64,000 nucleotides of DNA, from NCBI GenBank assembly GCA_965221625.1, contig OZ244903.1, forward strand, positions 1,116,001 through 1,180,000, in the 5' to 3' direction. Under the pieces are notes generated by a model. The model saw only the letters and a list, made by a program, of their open reading frames with translations. It made no database searches and was not told the DNA's origin. The stretch comes from Bin127 sp965221625. GTDB lineage: Bacteria; Chloroflexota; Dehalococcoidia; Lucifugimonadales; Lucifugimonadaceae. This document shows, one piece after another, positions 56,655 through 64,000 of the stretch. The position numbers and the translations under genes were made by a program. Numbering within the stretch: position 1 is the first letter of the stretch; the number at the start of each line of letters is the position of its first letter.

Positions 56655-57607
56655 CACTCAAGCCTGATTCTCGGGTCGATGACGACGTAGAGAAGGTCTG
56701 AAACGAAACTCATCGCCAGATAGAGGATGGTGAAGAGGAAGACGATGCCGGTGAGCAGGGTAAAGTCGTTGTCGTTGACTGCGGCTACCGCGATCTGTCC
56801 GACGCCTGGCCAGACGAATACGTTTTCGACCAGCACCGCGCCGTCCATGAATCCGGCGAGCAACAGTGCCGAGACTGTGAGCGGTTGGATGAGGGCGTTG
56901 CGGAAGGCGTGCTTGGCGACCACTCGGGAATATCCGAGTCCCTTCGCCCGCGCCAACTTGACGTACTCCGAATCGAGCACTTCGAGCATCGCCGATCGAG
57001 TGATTCGCAGATATCCGGCGATCGGTCCCCAAGCGAGAACCAAGACGGGCAAAACGAAGTACTGGAACTGCTCCCAGAATGAAGAGTCGACGCGTCCGTA
57101 GTAAGTCGGTACCGGAAGCCATCCCAGATTGACGGCGAAGACCCAGATGCCGACGATGCCGACCCAGAATGCGGGAACGGACTGCCCCGATAGGGCAAAG
57201 GCACGCATCGTGTAGTCCAACAGCGAAGCGCGCCGCATCGCCGAGAGGATGCCTAACGGGATGCCGACGAACGAACCGACGAACCAGGCGGCGATCGCCA
57301 ACTGCATCGTCGCCGGCCAGCGCTCCCACAGGATGTCGACGACCTTGCGGTTGCTGCCGACGCTGCGTCCCAAATCGGCGCGGACGATGTTGCCCAACCA
57401 AGTGAAGTACTGGAGATAGAGCGGTCGATCTAGACCCCACTTCGCTCGCAACGCTTCGATCTGTTCAGGGCCGATGGCGTAACCTTCGGCGCGGATGAAG
57501 ACGTTGATGGGGTCGTCCTTGGCGTGCGCCAAACCGAAGACCACGATGGTAGCACCGATTAGCGACACGCACATCGCGAGGATCCGCCTTGTCAGGAACT
57601 TCAGCAA
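56654..57607 (-). CDS. Peptide/nickel-type ABC transporter permease (DppB/OppB-like)
   Basis: A 317-residue permease of the oligopeptide/nickel family. It starts with TTG at 57607 and runs directly into a membrane helix (MCVSLIGATIVVFGLAHA), then the LGRSVGSNRKVVDILWERWP segment and the EAA loop with SEYVKLARAKGLGYSRVVAKHA, followed by ENVFVWPGVGQIAV, the usual B-type end. It is preceded by a solute-binding protein gene at 154 bp, with a strong hairpin in between. The stop overlaps the C-type permease start in TGATG. The substrate is not readable from sequence, but the linked amidohydrolase points to an amide or peptide-like compound. Confidence 0.94.
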   Translation of the reverse strand: MLKFLTRRILAMCVSLIGATIVVFGLAHAKDDPINVFIRAEGYAIGPEQIEALRAKWGLDRPLYLQYFTWLGNIVRADLGRSVGSNRKVVDILWERWPATMQLAIAAWFVGSFVGIPLGILSAMRRASLLDYTMRAFALSGQSVPAFWVGIVGIWVFAVNLGWLPVPTYYGRVDSSFWEQFQYFVLPVLVLAWGPIAGYLRITRSAMLEVLDSEYVKLARAKGLGYSRVVAKHAFRNALIQPLTVSALLLAGFMDGAVLVENVFVWPGVGQIAVAAVNDNDFTLLTGIVFLFTILYLAMSFVSDLLYVVIDPRIRLE

Positions 57608-57709
57608 TGGATCAAACCTAAGGCGTCTCTAATCGCGATCGCTTTACTCGGGATAGACAACGTCGGGGCGACGTATCGCCCTTTGCCGACTTTGAATGAT
57701 CCCGAATAC

Positions 57710-57745
57710 GACGTGGGCGACCGTCAACATCCGGTCGCCCACGTC
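57710..57745 (-). terminator. 14-bp perfect hairpin between solute-binding protein and permease genes
   Basis: GACGTGGGCGACCG (57710-57723) pairs exactly with CGGTCGCCCACGTC (57732-57745) around an 8-nt loop. On the minus strand the downstream side has no T-run. Such a stem after the first gene of an ABC operon usually protects the solute-binding protein mRNA or partly terminates, giving more binding protein than permease. Confidence 0.7.
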
Positions 57746-57761
57746 TTAGTGCGAGCCTATA

Positions 57762-59930
57762 TCACCTTACGGTGACGATGAACTCTGGGTGGTGGAGTGC
57801 CGCTTCACGGACGGACAACGGCATGTCCCAAGAATCGATCTTCTTCGGATTCACCAGTGCCACGTTTGGTCGTGCCACGGTGCCGATTGCCGGATTCCAG
57901 TAGTGCAGGAAGTCAGCCATCTCGTTGCGAATCTCGATGCGCTTCTGCTTGTCCTGCTCGGCATTCATGTCCGTGCCCCACTGACACAGCTCCCGAATTT
58001 CGATGGCGATGTTGAAGCCAGGACGTCCTCCGGAACACTCAGAGTTGCTGACCACCGGCCAGTGCCAAGGAGCCTGCGGACTCTCGGCACCGGCGGAGTG
58101 GATCCAAGGTGCCGTCGCAGTGCGTCCGATCAAGCTCGGTCGGAAGGTCGTGTATTGCGCCTTCCAGTCCTGCATGTCGACACCGATCTCTCGCCACATT
58201 CCGACGACCGCGGTTCCGATCTCCTCGTCGCCGCGTCCGAGGCGGATGAAGAACGGCATCTCGAAGCGGATTCCGTCCGAGTTGCGAGGATACCCGGCTT
58301 CGTCGAGCATCGCTTCAGCAGTCTTCGGGTCGTATTCGACGTTCCACTTGTCTTGCCAGTTCGGGTTGTTTACGTCGTGTCCGTAGACGTAGTTGACCCA
58401 GGCGGCATTTGCGAAGAGGACTTCGGCGATGAGTGCGCGGTCGATGGCGTGCGACAGTGCGGTTCGTACCATGCGGGCCCGTTCCATACTGGTCATGCCT
58501 TCCGGCGGGTTGCCAAACTCGGGTCGCTCAGGATCGCCGATCCACGCATTCGCGTGTCGATAGGTGTATCGATCGGTGATCGGCACCTCTTCGTCGTCCG
58601 GATCGGACGTGTAGATCGTGTCCTGCCAGTAGTTTCCGGAGAAGGAGATGGTGTGGAACGATCCAGCACCGGCACCTATAATCTCGAACCCTTCTTCAGT
58701 GAGTGTCGGATAGTTGCGGAGGTCCACAACTGCGACGTCGACGCTACCGGTCCGGAGTGCCGCTTCGGCTACCGCGTCCTCACCGATCGGCTCGTAGATG
58801 ATCGTCTTGACGTCCGGGGTGATGCGGTGATGGTCTTCGACCGCTGCTAGCCGCAGCGTCGCGTCGTATGCGTAGTCGGCGATGGAGTAAGGACCGGTGC
58901 CGACCACGTGGTCGCGTACCCAGTCTTCGCCCATCTCGGTGTAGGCACGACTGCTCGTGATGCTCAGCCCGAGTCCGGACTGACCGAACATGAAGGTGTC
59001 CCATCGCACGTCGAACTCATCGAGCGGGACGCGGACGGTGCTGTCGTCGATCTTCGTCAGCGGTTGGTTGCCGATCAGACGCACCCAGTTCGAACCGCCG
59101 TCGGTGGCCGACTCGGGGTTGTACCCGGGGTTGCCGGTGTTGTAGGCCCAGACTACGTCGTCAGCACCGAGATTACCGAAGTCGCCCCACTGGTTGTGGA
59201 ACGGCACGTCCTCTTTGATATTGAAGATGAGAGCCTGACCGCCGATGGCGTCGGAGTCGTCGACCAGTTGCCATCCGGAGACGACCTGGTTGACTGCGTC
59301 GCCGATGTCATCGGTGAGGAAGAACTTCTCAGTAACGCTTTGAGCGGTGAACATGCCGCCAGACGGGTCTCCGGGGATGCCGCTGCCGCGAATCTCCAAA
59401 CCGGTACGGATGACGACCGTGTCGGCGTCGGTCTGCGGTGCTGGCGGTTCGCTGATGGTCGGTTGCGCAACCGGAATGGGCAGCCCGTAGAAGGTTTCGG
59501 GTGCCGGCGTCGCGGTGGCGACGACGAGGACCTCTTTGGCGACTTCCTTCTCCACCACCTTTTCGACTTCAACAGTCTGCTCGACGACGACGGTCTCGAC
59601 GACCTTCACCTCGACCGGTCGTTCGACCTCTACCTCTCGGATCACGTCCTTCTCGACGACGACCTCGCGTTCGATGACGACGGTCTCGACGACGGTCTCG
59701 CCCTCAACGATGCGCTCTTGCTCGACGATTACCGTCTGGACGACGGTTTCGCCTGGCACTTCGACTTCCTTCTCCACGACTACCGTCTCGACGACGCGAA
59801 CTTCGCGATCGACCGGTACTTCGACGGTCTGGACCACGATGGTCTCGCCCGCACATGCGAAGAGTGCGATGGCCGTCAGCGCGGATACGAAAGGAGCGAT
59901 CAGCCACTTCATGTGCGATCTGCGTAACAT
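57762..59930 (-). CDS. Family-5 solute-binding lipoprotein with Val/Glu-rich stalk
   Basis: A 722-residue extracellular binding protein of the peptide/nickel ABC family (SBP_bac_5). ATG 59930 has an AGGAGG ribosome-binding site 5 nt upstream. The N-terminus is a lipoprotein signal ending LFAC, with Cys at residue 26. Residues about 28-140 are a low-complexity segment of Val-Val-Glu/Lys repeats such as VVETVVVEKEVEVPGETVV, followed by an AT-P linker. The binding domain occupies about 150-722, with motifs such as GTGPYSIADYAYDATLRL and VRTALSHAIDRALIAEVLFA. The stalk presumably lifts the binding domain above the cell surface. Such V/E stalks recur in Chloroflexota binding proteins, in my recollection. 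The gene is linked to two permeases and an amidohydrolase downstream. Confidence 0.93.
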   Translation of the reverse strand: MLRRSHMKWLIAPFVSALTAIALFACAGETIVVQTVEVPVDREVRVVETVVVEKEVEVPGETVVQTVIVEQERIVEGETVVETVVIEREVVVEKDVIREVEVERPVEVKVVETVVVEQTVEVEKVVEKEVAKEVLVVATATPAPETFYGLPIPVAQPTISEPPAPQTDADTVVIRTGLEIRGSGIPGDPSGGMFTAQSVTEKFFLTDDIGDAVNQVVSGWQLVDDSDAIGGQALIFNIKEDVPFHNQWGDFGNLGADDVVWAYNTGNPGYNPESATDGGSNWVRLIGNQPLTKIDDSTVRVPLDEFDVRWDTFMFGQSGLGLSITSSRAYTEMGEDWVRDHVVGTGPYSIADYAYDATLRLAAVEDHHRITPDVKTIIYEPIGEDAVAEAALRTGSVDVAVVDLRNYPTLTEEGFEIIGAGAGSFHTISFSGNYWQDTIYTSDPDDEEVPITDRYTYRHANAWIGDPERPEFGNPPEGMTSMERARMVRTALSHAIDRALIAEVLFANAAWVNYVYGHDVNNPNWQDKWNVEYDPKTAEAMLDEAGYPRNSDGIRFEMPFFIRLGRGDEEIGTAVVGMWREIGVDMQDWKAQYTTFRPSLIGRTATAPWIHSAGAESPQAPWHWPVVSNSECSGGRPGFNIAIEIRELCQWGTDMNAEQDKQKRIEIRNEMADFLHYWNPAIGTVARPNVALVNPKKIDSWDMPLSVREAALHHPEFIVTVR
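59500..59850 (-). repeat. Degenerate Val/Glu/Lys repeat region encoding the stalk
   Basis: Imperfect repeats on the minus strand encode VVETVVVEK-type heptad-like units over about 115 residues. In the plus direction they read as recurring ACGACG/GTCTCGACGA words. The period is irregular (roughly 7-12 codons). They could form an extended beta or coiled stalk. Slippage between units is likely to change the stalk length between strains. Confidence 0.8.
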
Positions 59931-60128
59931 GGTTACCTCCTAGGTTTCGTGTTGCTTCAGATGCACAAACACGAGACGGCTTCCGTCGTCTCAATACAGC
60001 CGCACACGTTCAAAACGACGCGACGAGTTGCGCACCTTCCGCAAGCGATACGCAAATAATACCCTAAGTTGCCGACGACGCGAGGTTGCGCAACGTGATT
60101 GCCAGAGTAGTCGAAAACGGTTCCGAAC

Positions 60129-60554
60129 TTAGTCGAATGCTCGACGGCGTGCCAGCTGCGCGGCGTAGACGACCGCTGGCACATTGGCACCGACCACGGC
60201 ACCGAAGAAGCCGGCTCCCGAGATGTCTCGACTCAAGACGTAGAAGTCGGTTCGCTCGAAGGTGAGACTGGCGATCAACAACGCCAACCACGAAGCGACC
60301 GCACCGAAGACGACGCACGCGCCCCACAGCGTCCAAGATTGCCGCGTCGTTTCGCACATCCCGAACCAAGCGAGACGCGATGCCGTAGCGGCGAAGACGG
60401 CGATAACTGCGATCCGCAACGCCCCTGACAGTACCTCGCTTCCGTCAGAATGGACGGTGATGCCGGCAATCAATCCGGCAACGAATGCGCCGACCGCACC
60501 GAGAAATAGGCCGACGACCGTGCGGACGGCGATTTGGATTAGCGACTCTGTCAA
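60129..60554 (-). CDS. Four-helix membrane protein of unknown function
   Basis: A 141-residue hydrophobic protein with four predicted helices: VRTVVGLFLGAVGAFVAGLI, then ALRIAVIAVFAATASRLAWF, then LWGACVVFGAVASWLALLIA, and GAGFFGAVVGANVPAVVYAA. No catalytic motif is visible. I do not recognise a family. Its ATG overlaps the stop of the upstream DUF3500 gene (ATGA), so the two are translationally coupled. It may anchor or assist the DUF3500 protein or simply be a small membrane protein of the operon. Confidence 0.7.
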   Translation of the reverse strand: MTESLIQIAVRTVVGLFLGAVGAFVAGLIAGITVHSDGSEVLSGALRIAVIAVFAATASRLAWFGMCETTRQSWTLWGACVVFGAVASWLALLIASLTFERTDFYVLSRDISGAGFFGAVVGANVPAVVYAAQLARRRAFD

Positions 60555-61558
60555 TGAGCGTGCTTGTAGTGGGCGGCGAGCAGGTCTTCACCAAAATCGT
60601 GGGTGTAGTCCCGCAATACCGAGTGGATGTGATTGGCACCGTTCTGCGTGTTGTCGTACTCAATCACAAAGCGGTTGTGTCGAATGTTGTAGTAGTGCCC
60701 TTGCCAACGCGCCAACGGACCTGCCCAGGCGAAGTGAACGCTGTCCCAACCTTCGCTCTCCAGCTGTCGCCAGTAGTTCGTCGCCATCTCGTCAGCGGCG
60801 CGGAAGACGTAGTGCTTCACCAGCTTGATCAGAGAGTCACGTTGCGCGTCGTGGAGATCGGCAAACGCGATACCCACCGGAGTCATGCTAGGATCGACGA
60901 CCCTCGCGGTCGTCGTCAAGATATCCGCTGGTGCAATCGGGTCGACGATGGCGGCGAACTTCTGTTCGTCGGACATGCCGGTAACCAGCGAACGCGCCCA
61001 ATCCTCCTCCTCGGCAAGCGTGCGCATCCCCTTCTTATCGCCGTGCAGCACTTCCGCTGGGTTCGATCCGAAGAACAACGGGTGTATCGACACCTGCTCG
61101 TTGTTGACGACCGATGCCACGATGCCGATGTGGTGTCCGCCAACGCGCCATCCCCAAGGCTTCGTATCACCCGGCGTGCCGAACACGCTGAACCAGTACC
61201 GCTCCTCCAGCCGATCCCACTGCGAGACGTTGTTGGTCATCGCCTCGTACTCGCCGAGTATCGTCTCCAATGCGATGATCTGTCGGGCCATCTTGTATCC
61301 GCTGGCACTGTAGCCCGTCTCCATCATCTCGTAAGCGAGGCGGCACTGAGTTGCATCCATCTCCGATAGCAGCAGACCGTTGCGGTTGACCGGCGTGTAG
61401 TGCCATTCGTACCGCTCGTCGCCGGCAAACGGGAACTTTGCCTTGGCGAGTTGCGATTGTCCGAGTGAGTTGAGGAATGCGGTGGCACGTTCGGACATGC
61501 GCTTGATCGTGTCCGGTGCGGATGAGGGAACGACGGGTGCGGAAGATGTGGTTGCCAT
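60551..61558 (-). CDS. DUF3500 domain protein
   Basis: A 335-residue protein matching the DUF3500 pattern. After an Ala/Ser/Pro-rich start it reads FPFAGDERYEWHYTPVNRNG (the W-Y-P-x-x-R-x-G motif), LAYEMMETGYSASGYKMARQ, RYWFSVFGTPGDTKPWGWRV and GGHHIGIVASVVNNEQVSIH, ending with WAGPLARWQGHYYNIRHNRF and IHSVLRDYTHDFGEDLL. No experimentally supported function is known to me. The conserved His and Trp residues suggest a metal-dependent enzyme, but that is a guess. There is no signal peptide. It follows a solute-binding lipoprotein gene by 168 bp on the same strand. ATG 61558 has an AGGA about 11 nt upstream. Confidence 0.82.
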   Translation of the reverse strand: MATTSSAPVVPSSAPDTIKRMSERATAFLNSLGQSQLAKAKFPFAGDERYEWHYTPVNRNGLLLSEMDATQCRLAYEMMETGYSASGYKMARQIIALETILGEYEAMTNNVSQWDRLEERYWFSVFGTPGDTKPWGWRVGGHHIGIVASVVNNEQVSIHPLFFGSNPAEVLHGDKKGMRTLAEEEDWARSLVTGMSDEQKFAAIVDPIAPADILTTTARVVDPSMTPVGIAFADLHDAQRDSLIKLVKHYVFRAADEMATNYWRQLESEGWDSVHFAWAGPLARWQGHYYNIRHNRFVIEYDNTQNGANHIHSVLRDYTHDFGEDLLAAHYKHAH

Positions 61559-61726
61559 CGAAATCGGATCCTAGCTGAAGTCTCGAGCGAACAGTCCGCC
61601 AACGCGGTGTCCCTAGTTTAACGCGAAACCGAGATGACTCAGTTGGCCCGATAGACTCGCACTTCCATCAATAGAGCGCGAGCACGTAGTCTACACCCAG
61701 TAGTAATCTCGAGCGGACTATAGGGG

Positions 61727-63556
61727 TTACGGCAACGGCAACACCCGGTCTGGTGCCGTCTCATCGAACCAAACGTCTTTGAACTTCGATCCGCCGTACT
61801 TCGGCCAGTGGAAGCCGTTCACCCAAGATTGAAAACCGTATGACGACTCGCCTGACCACCACCGCACCGGCAAAACGATCGCTTCGTCGATCAAATGTTG
61901 TTCCAACTCTACGTACTTCCTGCGCCTTTGCACCTCATCCTGCTCCGACGAAGCATCCCTGAACATCGCCATCACTTCGGCAATCTCAGGCGACGCATCG
62001 GGATCAGGGAATGCGTCTTCGAGAACGCCGAAGATGGCGTGAGGGTCCGGATAGTCGGGGATTTCGTAAAACCCCACGAAGTTCCATTCACCATCGCCCA
62101 AAGAGTTCAAGAACCTTGAACCAATCATCGGGGTGTAGACAGCGTTGACTCCCAAGGTCTCGGTCCATTGCTGGCCCAGAATCGATAGCTCCTCCTCGAA
62201 ATAACCGAAAATGTCCGCAATCAAGTTCAACGGCTCTTCCCAGTCTGCGTATTGCGAGTCTCCTAGATCCCGCATTGCCGCATCGAGGTCGCGCTCCAAA
62301 GGTTCGATCGTGGTTTCATACGGTAGGAACCCGGGCGGTGAAATTCCGTGGGCCGCTGAGATATTGATTATTTCCGGCGGGGCAAGGTCTGTCCGGTCAA
62401 TCGATCTCGCGAGTGCCCTCCTGAAGCTGACGTCGTCTAATGGTTCCGACGCGATATTGAGAAGCATGAAAGAAGTCGCAGGCGGGTTTTCGATCAATTG
62501 GTACTTCGTTAAGGCAGATTCGTCATCCGCAGCGAATGCCATGTCGATTACTTCGTTCGCGAACGATTCAGCTTCGAAGTCGCCCGTGAAGTCGTCCGAG
62601 AGATCGTGGATCAACACAACCCCGTCGAGGTAGGTAGGTCCCTCGTGGAAGTGTTCGTTGCGAGTCATCACCACTGGACCGAAGTAATGGCGGAAGTGTG
62701 CGATCTTGAACGGACCAGTGCCGACGGGTAGTTGCTCCGACGAAGCGATCCGAGGCGTAACGTCGTCGATTGCAACCGCTGCCCAATCGACACCCCAATT
62801 TTCGACGTTTTCGGGCTTCAGAACCGATGCAACGGGGTCGGCGAGAAGCGCAAGAAAGTGAGATTTCGGTTCAGCGAGCGTTATCCTCAGAACCCGGTCG
62901 TCGATCGCTTCAACCCCCGAGAGTTCAGCGGTGCTTCCGTCGATCACTTCCGAGGCCCGTTCAATGTCTCCCAACACGATTGCTGCCCGGTTCGAACGAG
63001 TTTTGGGGTTGAGCGCACGCTCCCAACTCCACTTGAAGTCGGCTGCGGTGACCGGGGTTCCGTCGCTGAACTTCAGGTCTTTCTTGAGAGTGAACTCATA
63101 GGTCGTGCCATCGTCAGCTACGGTGTAACTCTCAGCAAGGTCTGGTTGGAAAGCAACCGCAGAGTCGTCAACGATCTTCGTCAACCCCGAGAAAACCTCG
63201 GATATTAACCACTGCGAATTTAGGTTCTCCCCCGACAATCCGTCGCCAATGACAGGATCGGGCGTGATGGTGTTTCCCGTGTTCAAAACGAACACACCTC
63301 CGCGTTTGGCACCCGGCGGATAGGCGATCCCATCCGACGGGTCAACTTCGTTCACTGCCTCATCCGGATCAACGAATTCGAATGCCGGCAACTCTTCGGC
63401 TTCCAGCGTCGGTTCAGAATCGACAGACTGCCCGGCGGCGGGCGCGACCTCGATCGACTCGTCTATATTTGGAGATGCAATCGACGTATTGATTGTGCAC
63501 GATGCTAACCCTGAGGCGAAAACTAGCAATAGAAATATGGCGATTTTGTACAGCAT
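61727..63556 (-). CDS. Family-5 solute-binding lipoprotein (peptide/nickel type)
   Basis: A 609-residue lipoprotein with a clean signal (LLLVFASGLASC, Cys at residue 20) and an acidic tether of about 70 residues. The SBP_bac_5 fold follows: TPDPVIGDGLSGENLNSQWL, KDLKFSDGTPVTAADFKWSW, LPVGTGPFKIAHFRHYFGP and RRALARSIDRTDLAPPEIIN. It presumably captures peptides or related compounds for an ABC permease that lies outside this window or is shared with the operon at 55.7-59.9 kb. Its last roughly 275 coding bases are almost identical to those of the tandem paralogue beyond it. No strong SD precedes the ATG. Confidence 0.93.
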   Translation of the reverse strand: MLYKIAIFLLLVFASGLASCTINTSIASPNIDESIEVAPAAGQSVDSEPTLEAEELPAFEFVDPDEAVNEVDPSDGIAYPPGAKRGGVFVLNTGNTITPDPVIGDGLSGENLNSQWLISEVFSGLTKIVDDSAVAFQPDLAESYTVADDGTTYEFTLKKDLKFSDGTPVTAADFKWSWERALNPKTRSNRAAIVLGDIERASEVIDGSTAELSGVEAIDDRVLRITLAEPKSHFLALLADPVASVLKPENVENWGVDWAAVAIDDVTPRIASSEQLPVGTGPFKIAHFRHYFGPVVMTRNEHFHEGPTYLDGVVLIHDLSDDFTGDFEAESFANEVIDMAFAADDESALTKYQLIENPPATSFMLLNIASEPLDDVSFRRALARSIDRTDLAPPEIINISAAHGISPPGFLPYETTIEPLERDLDAAMRDLGDSQYADWEEPLNLIADIFGYFEEELSILGQQWTETLGVNAVYTPMIGSRFLNSLGDGEWNFVGFYEIPDYPDPHAIFGVLEDAFPDPDASPEIAEVMAMFRDASSEQDEVQRRRKYVELEQHLIDEAIVLPVRWWSGESSYGFQSWVNGFHWPKYGGSKFKDVWFDETAPDRVLPLP

Positions 63557-63619
63557 GGCTCTAAGGAGAACCGTATCTCACTGGTGTTGAGCGGATATCT
63601 TGAGCGTCGACTGGTGTGT

Positions 63620-64000
63620 TTACGGTAACGGCAACACCCGGTCTGGTGCCGTCTCATCGAACCAAACGTCCTTGAACTTCGATCCGCCGTACTTCGGCCA
63701 GTGGAAGCCGTTCACCCAAGATTGAAAACCGTATGACGACTCGCCTGACCACCACCGCACCGGCAAAACGATCGCTTCGTCGATCAAATGTTGTTCCAAC
63801 TCTACGTACTTCCTGCGCCTTTGCACCTCATCCTGCTCCGACGAAGCATCCCTGAACATCGCCATCACCTCGGCAATCTCAGGCGACGCATCGGGGTCAA
63901 GGAACGCCGAGTCCAAAAATCTGAAGATGGCGTACGGATCCGGGAATTCGGGTTGGATGGCGAAAGCCATCATCTGCCATTCGTTGTTGGCTACGGTGTT
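63620..64000 (-). CDS. Partial family-5 solute-binding protein, tandem paralogue (C-terminal end)
   Basis: Only the final 126 codons are inside the window; the frame is open to the edge, where NTVANNEWQMMAFAIQPEF aligns with NSLGDGEWNFVGFYEIPDY of the neighbouring protein. The last 91 residues (from about ASPEIAEVMAMFRDASSEQD to DRVLPLP) are identical to the neighbour's. Nucleotide identity over about 275 bp is broken by only about three differences, then falls abruptly. The gene precedes the full-length paralogue by 63 bp on the same strand, so this is a tandem duplication with recent homogenisation of the 3' end. Confidence 0.9.
   Translation of the reverse strand, partial: NTVANNEWQMMAFAIQPEFPDPYAIFRFLDSAFLDPDASPEIAEVMAMFRDASSEQDEVQRRRKYVELEQHLIDEAIVLPVRWWSGESSYGFQSWVNGFHWPKYGGSKFKDVWFDETAPDRVLPLP

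Noticed and set aside
58908..59927. A 339-residue plus-strand Asp/Leu/Phe-rich ORF opposite the binding-protein gene
   Set aside because: It is antisense to the stalk and binding domain of the solute-binding protein; its low-complexity Asp-rich end mirrors the Val/Glu repeats.

Overview
The window looks like part of a Chloroflexota chromosome, most likely of the marine SAR202/Dehalococcoidia-like kind. This is an inference from gene content: a K+-type membrane pyrophosphatase, two enolase-superfamily enzymes, a cyclase-family hydrolase, a DUF3500 protein, several family-5 solute-binding lipoproteins (one on a Val/Glu-rich stalk), and large proline/threonine-linked surface proteins ending in sortase-like tails. 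No rRNA or other marker in the window settles the taxonomy. Coding density is high. Many genes start at GTG or TTG, and several neighbours are coupled by TGATG or ATGA overlaps.

Layout. 0-10.6 kb: housekeeping genes. On the minus strand, a metallophosphoesterase, a tautomerase, thiE and hppA. Divergently on the plus strand, thiL, tsaE, tsaB and ndk, then convergent rsfS, then mnmA and a fused rnhB-yraN gene, and a convergent cyclase-family hydrolase. A tRNA-Lys(CTT) gene sits at 10.7 kb. 10.8-17.5 kb: two very large FtsX-type permeases in one transcription unit, with no ATPase beside them. 17.6-26.3 kb: a plus-strand metabolic block with an enolase-superfamily enzyme, a Gfo/Idh/MocA oxidoreductase, a di-haem c-type cytochrome, a small lipoprotein, formate-tetrahydrofolate ligase, a second enolase-superfamily enzyme and a PHP-domain protein. 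This suggests sugar-acid catabolism with one-carbon transfer. 26.3-46.2 kb: two related minus-strand surface proteins of 815 and about 5,700 residues. The larger contains 13 almost identical 576-bp tandem units. 46.3-47.3 kb: an aldo/keto reductase.

47.5-54.4 kb: a compact phage-derived island: prohead protease, HK97-fold major capsid protein, head-tail adaptor, a small coiled-coil/membrane protein, a portal protein, and a DNA methyltransferase fused to an HNH nuclease. No terminase, tail gene, integrase or lysis enzyme is visible, and the portal lies downstream of the capsid gene instead of upstream of the protease. It is preceded by a repeat-rich, operator-like intergenic segment. This is the best candidate in the window for an unusual system; a degraded prophage is the simpler explanation.

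54.5-64 kb: a minus-strand peptide/nickel-type ABC uptake operon (solute-binding protein, a strong hairpin, two permeases, an amidohydrolase), a four-helix membrane protein overlapping a DUF3500 protein, and two tandem paralogous solute-binding lipoproteins whose 3' ends are almost identical. The second runs off the window edge.
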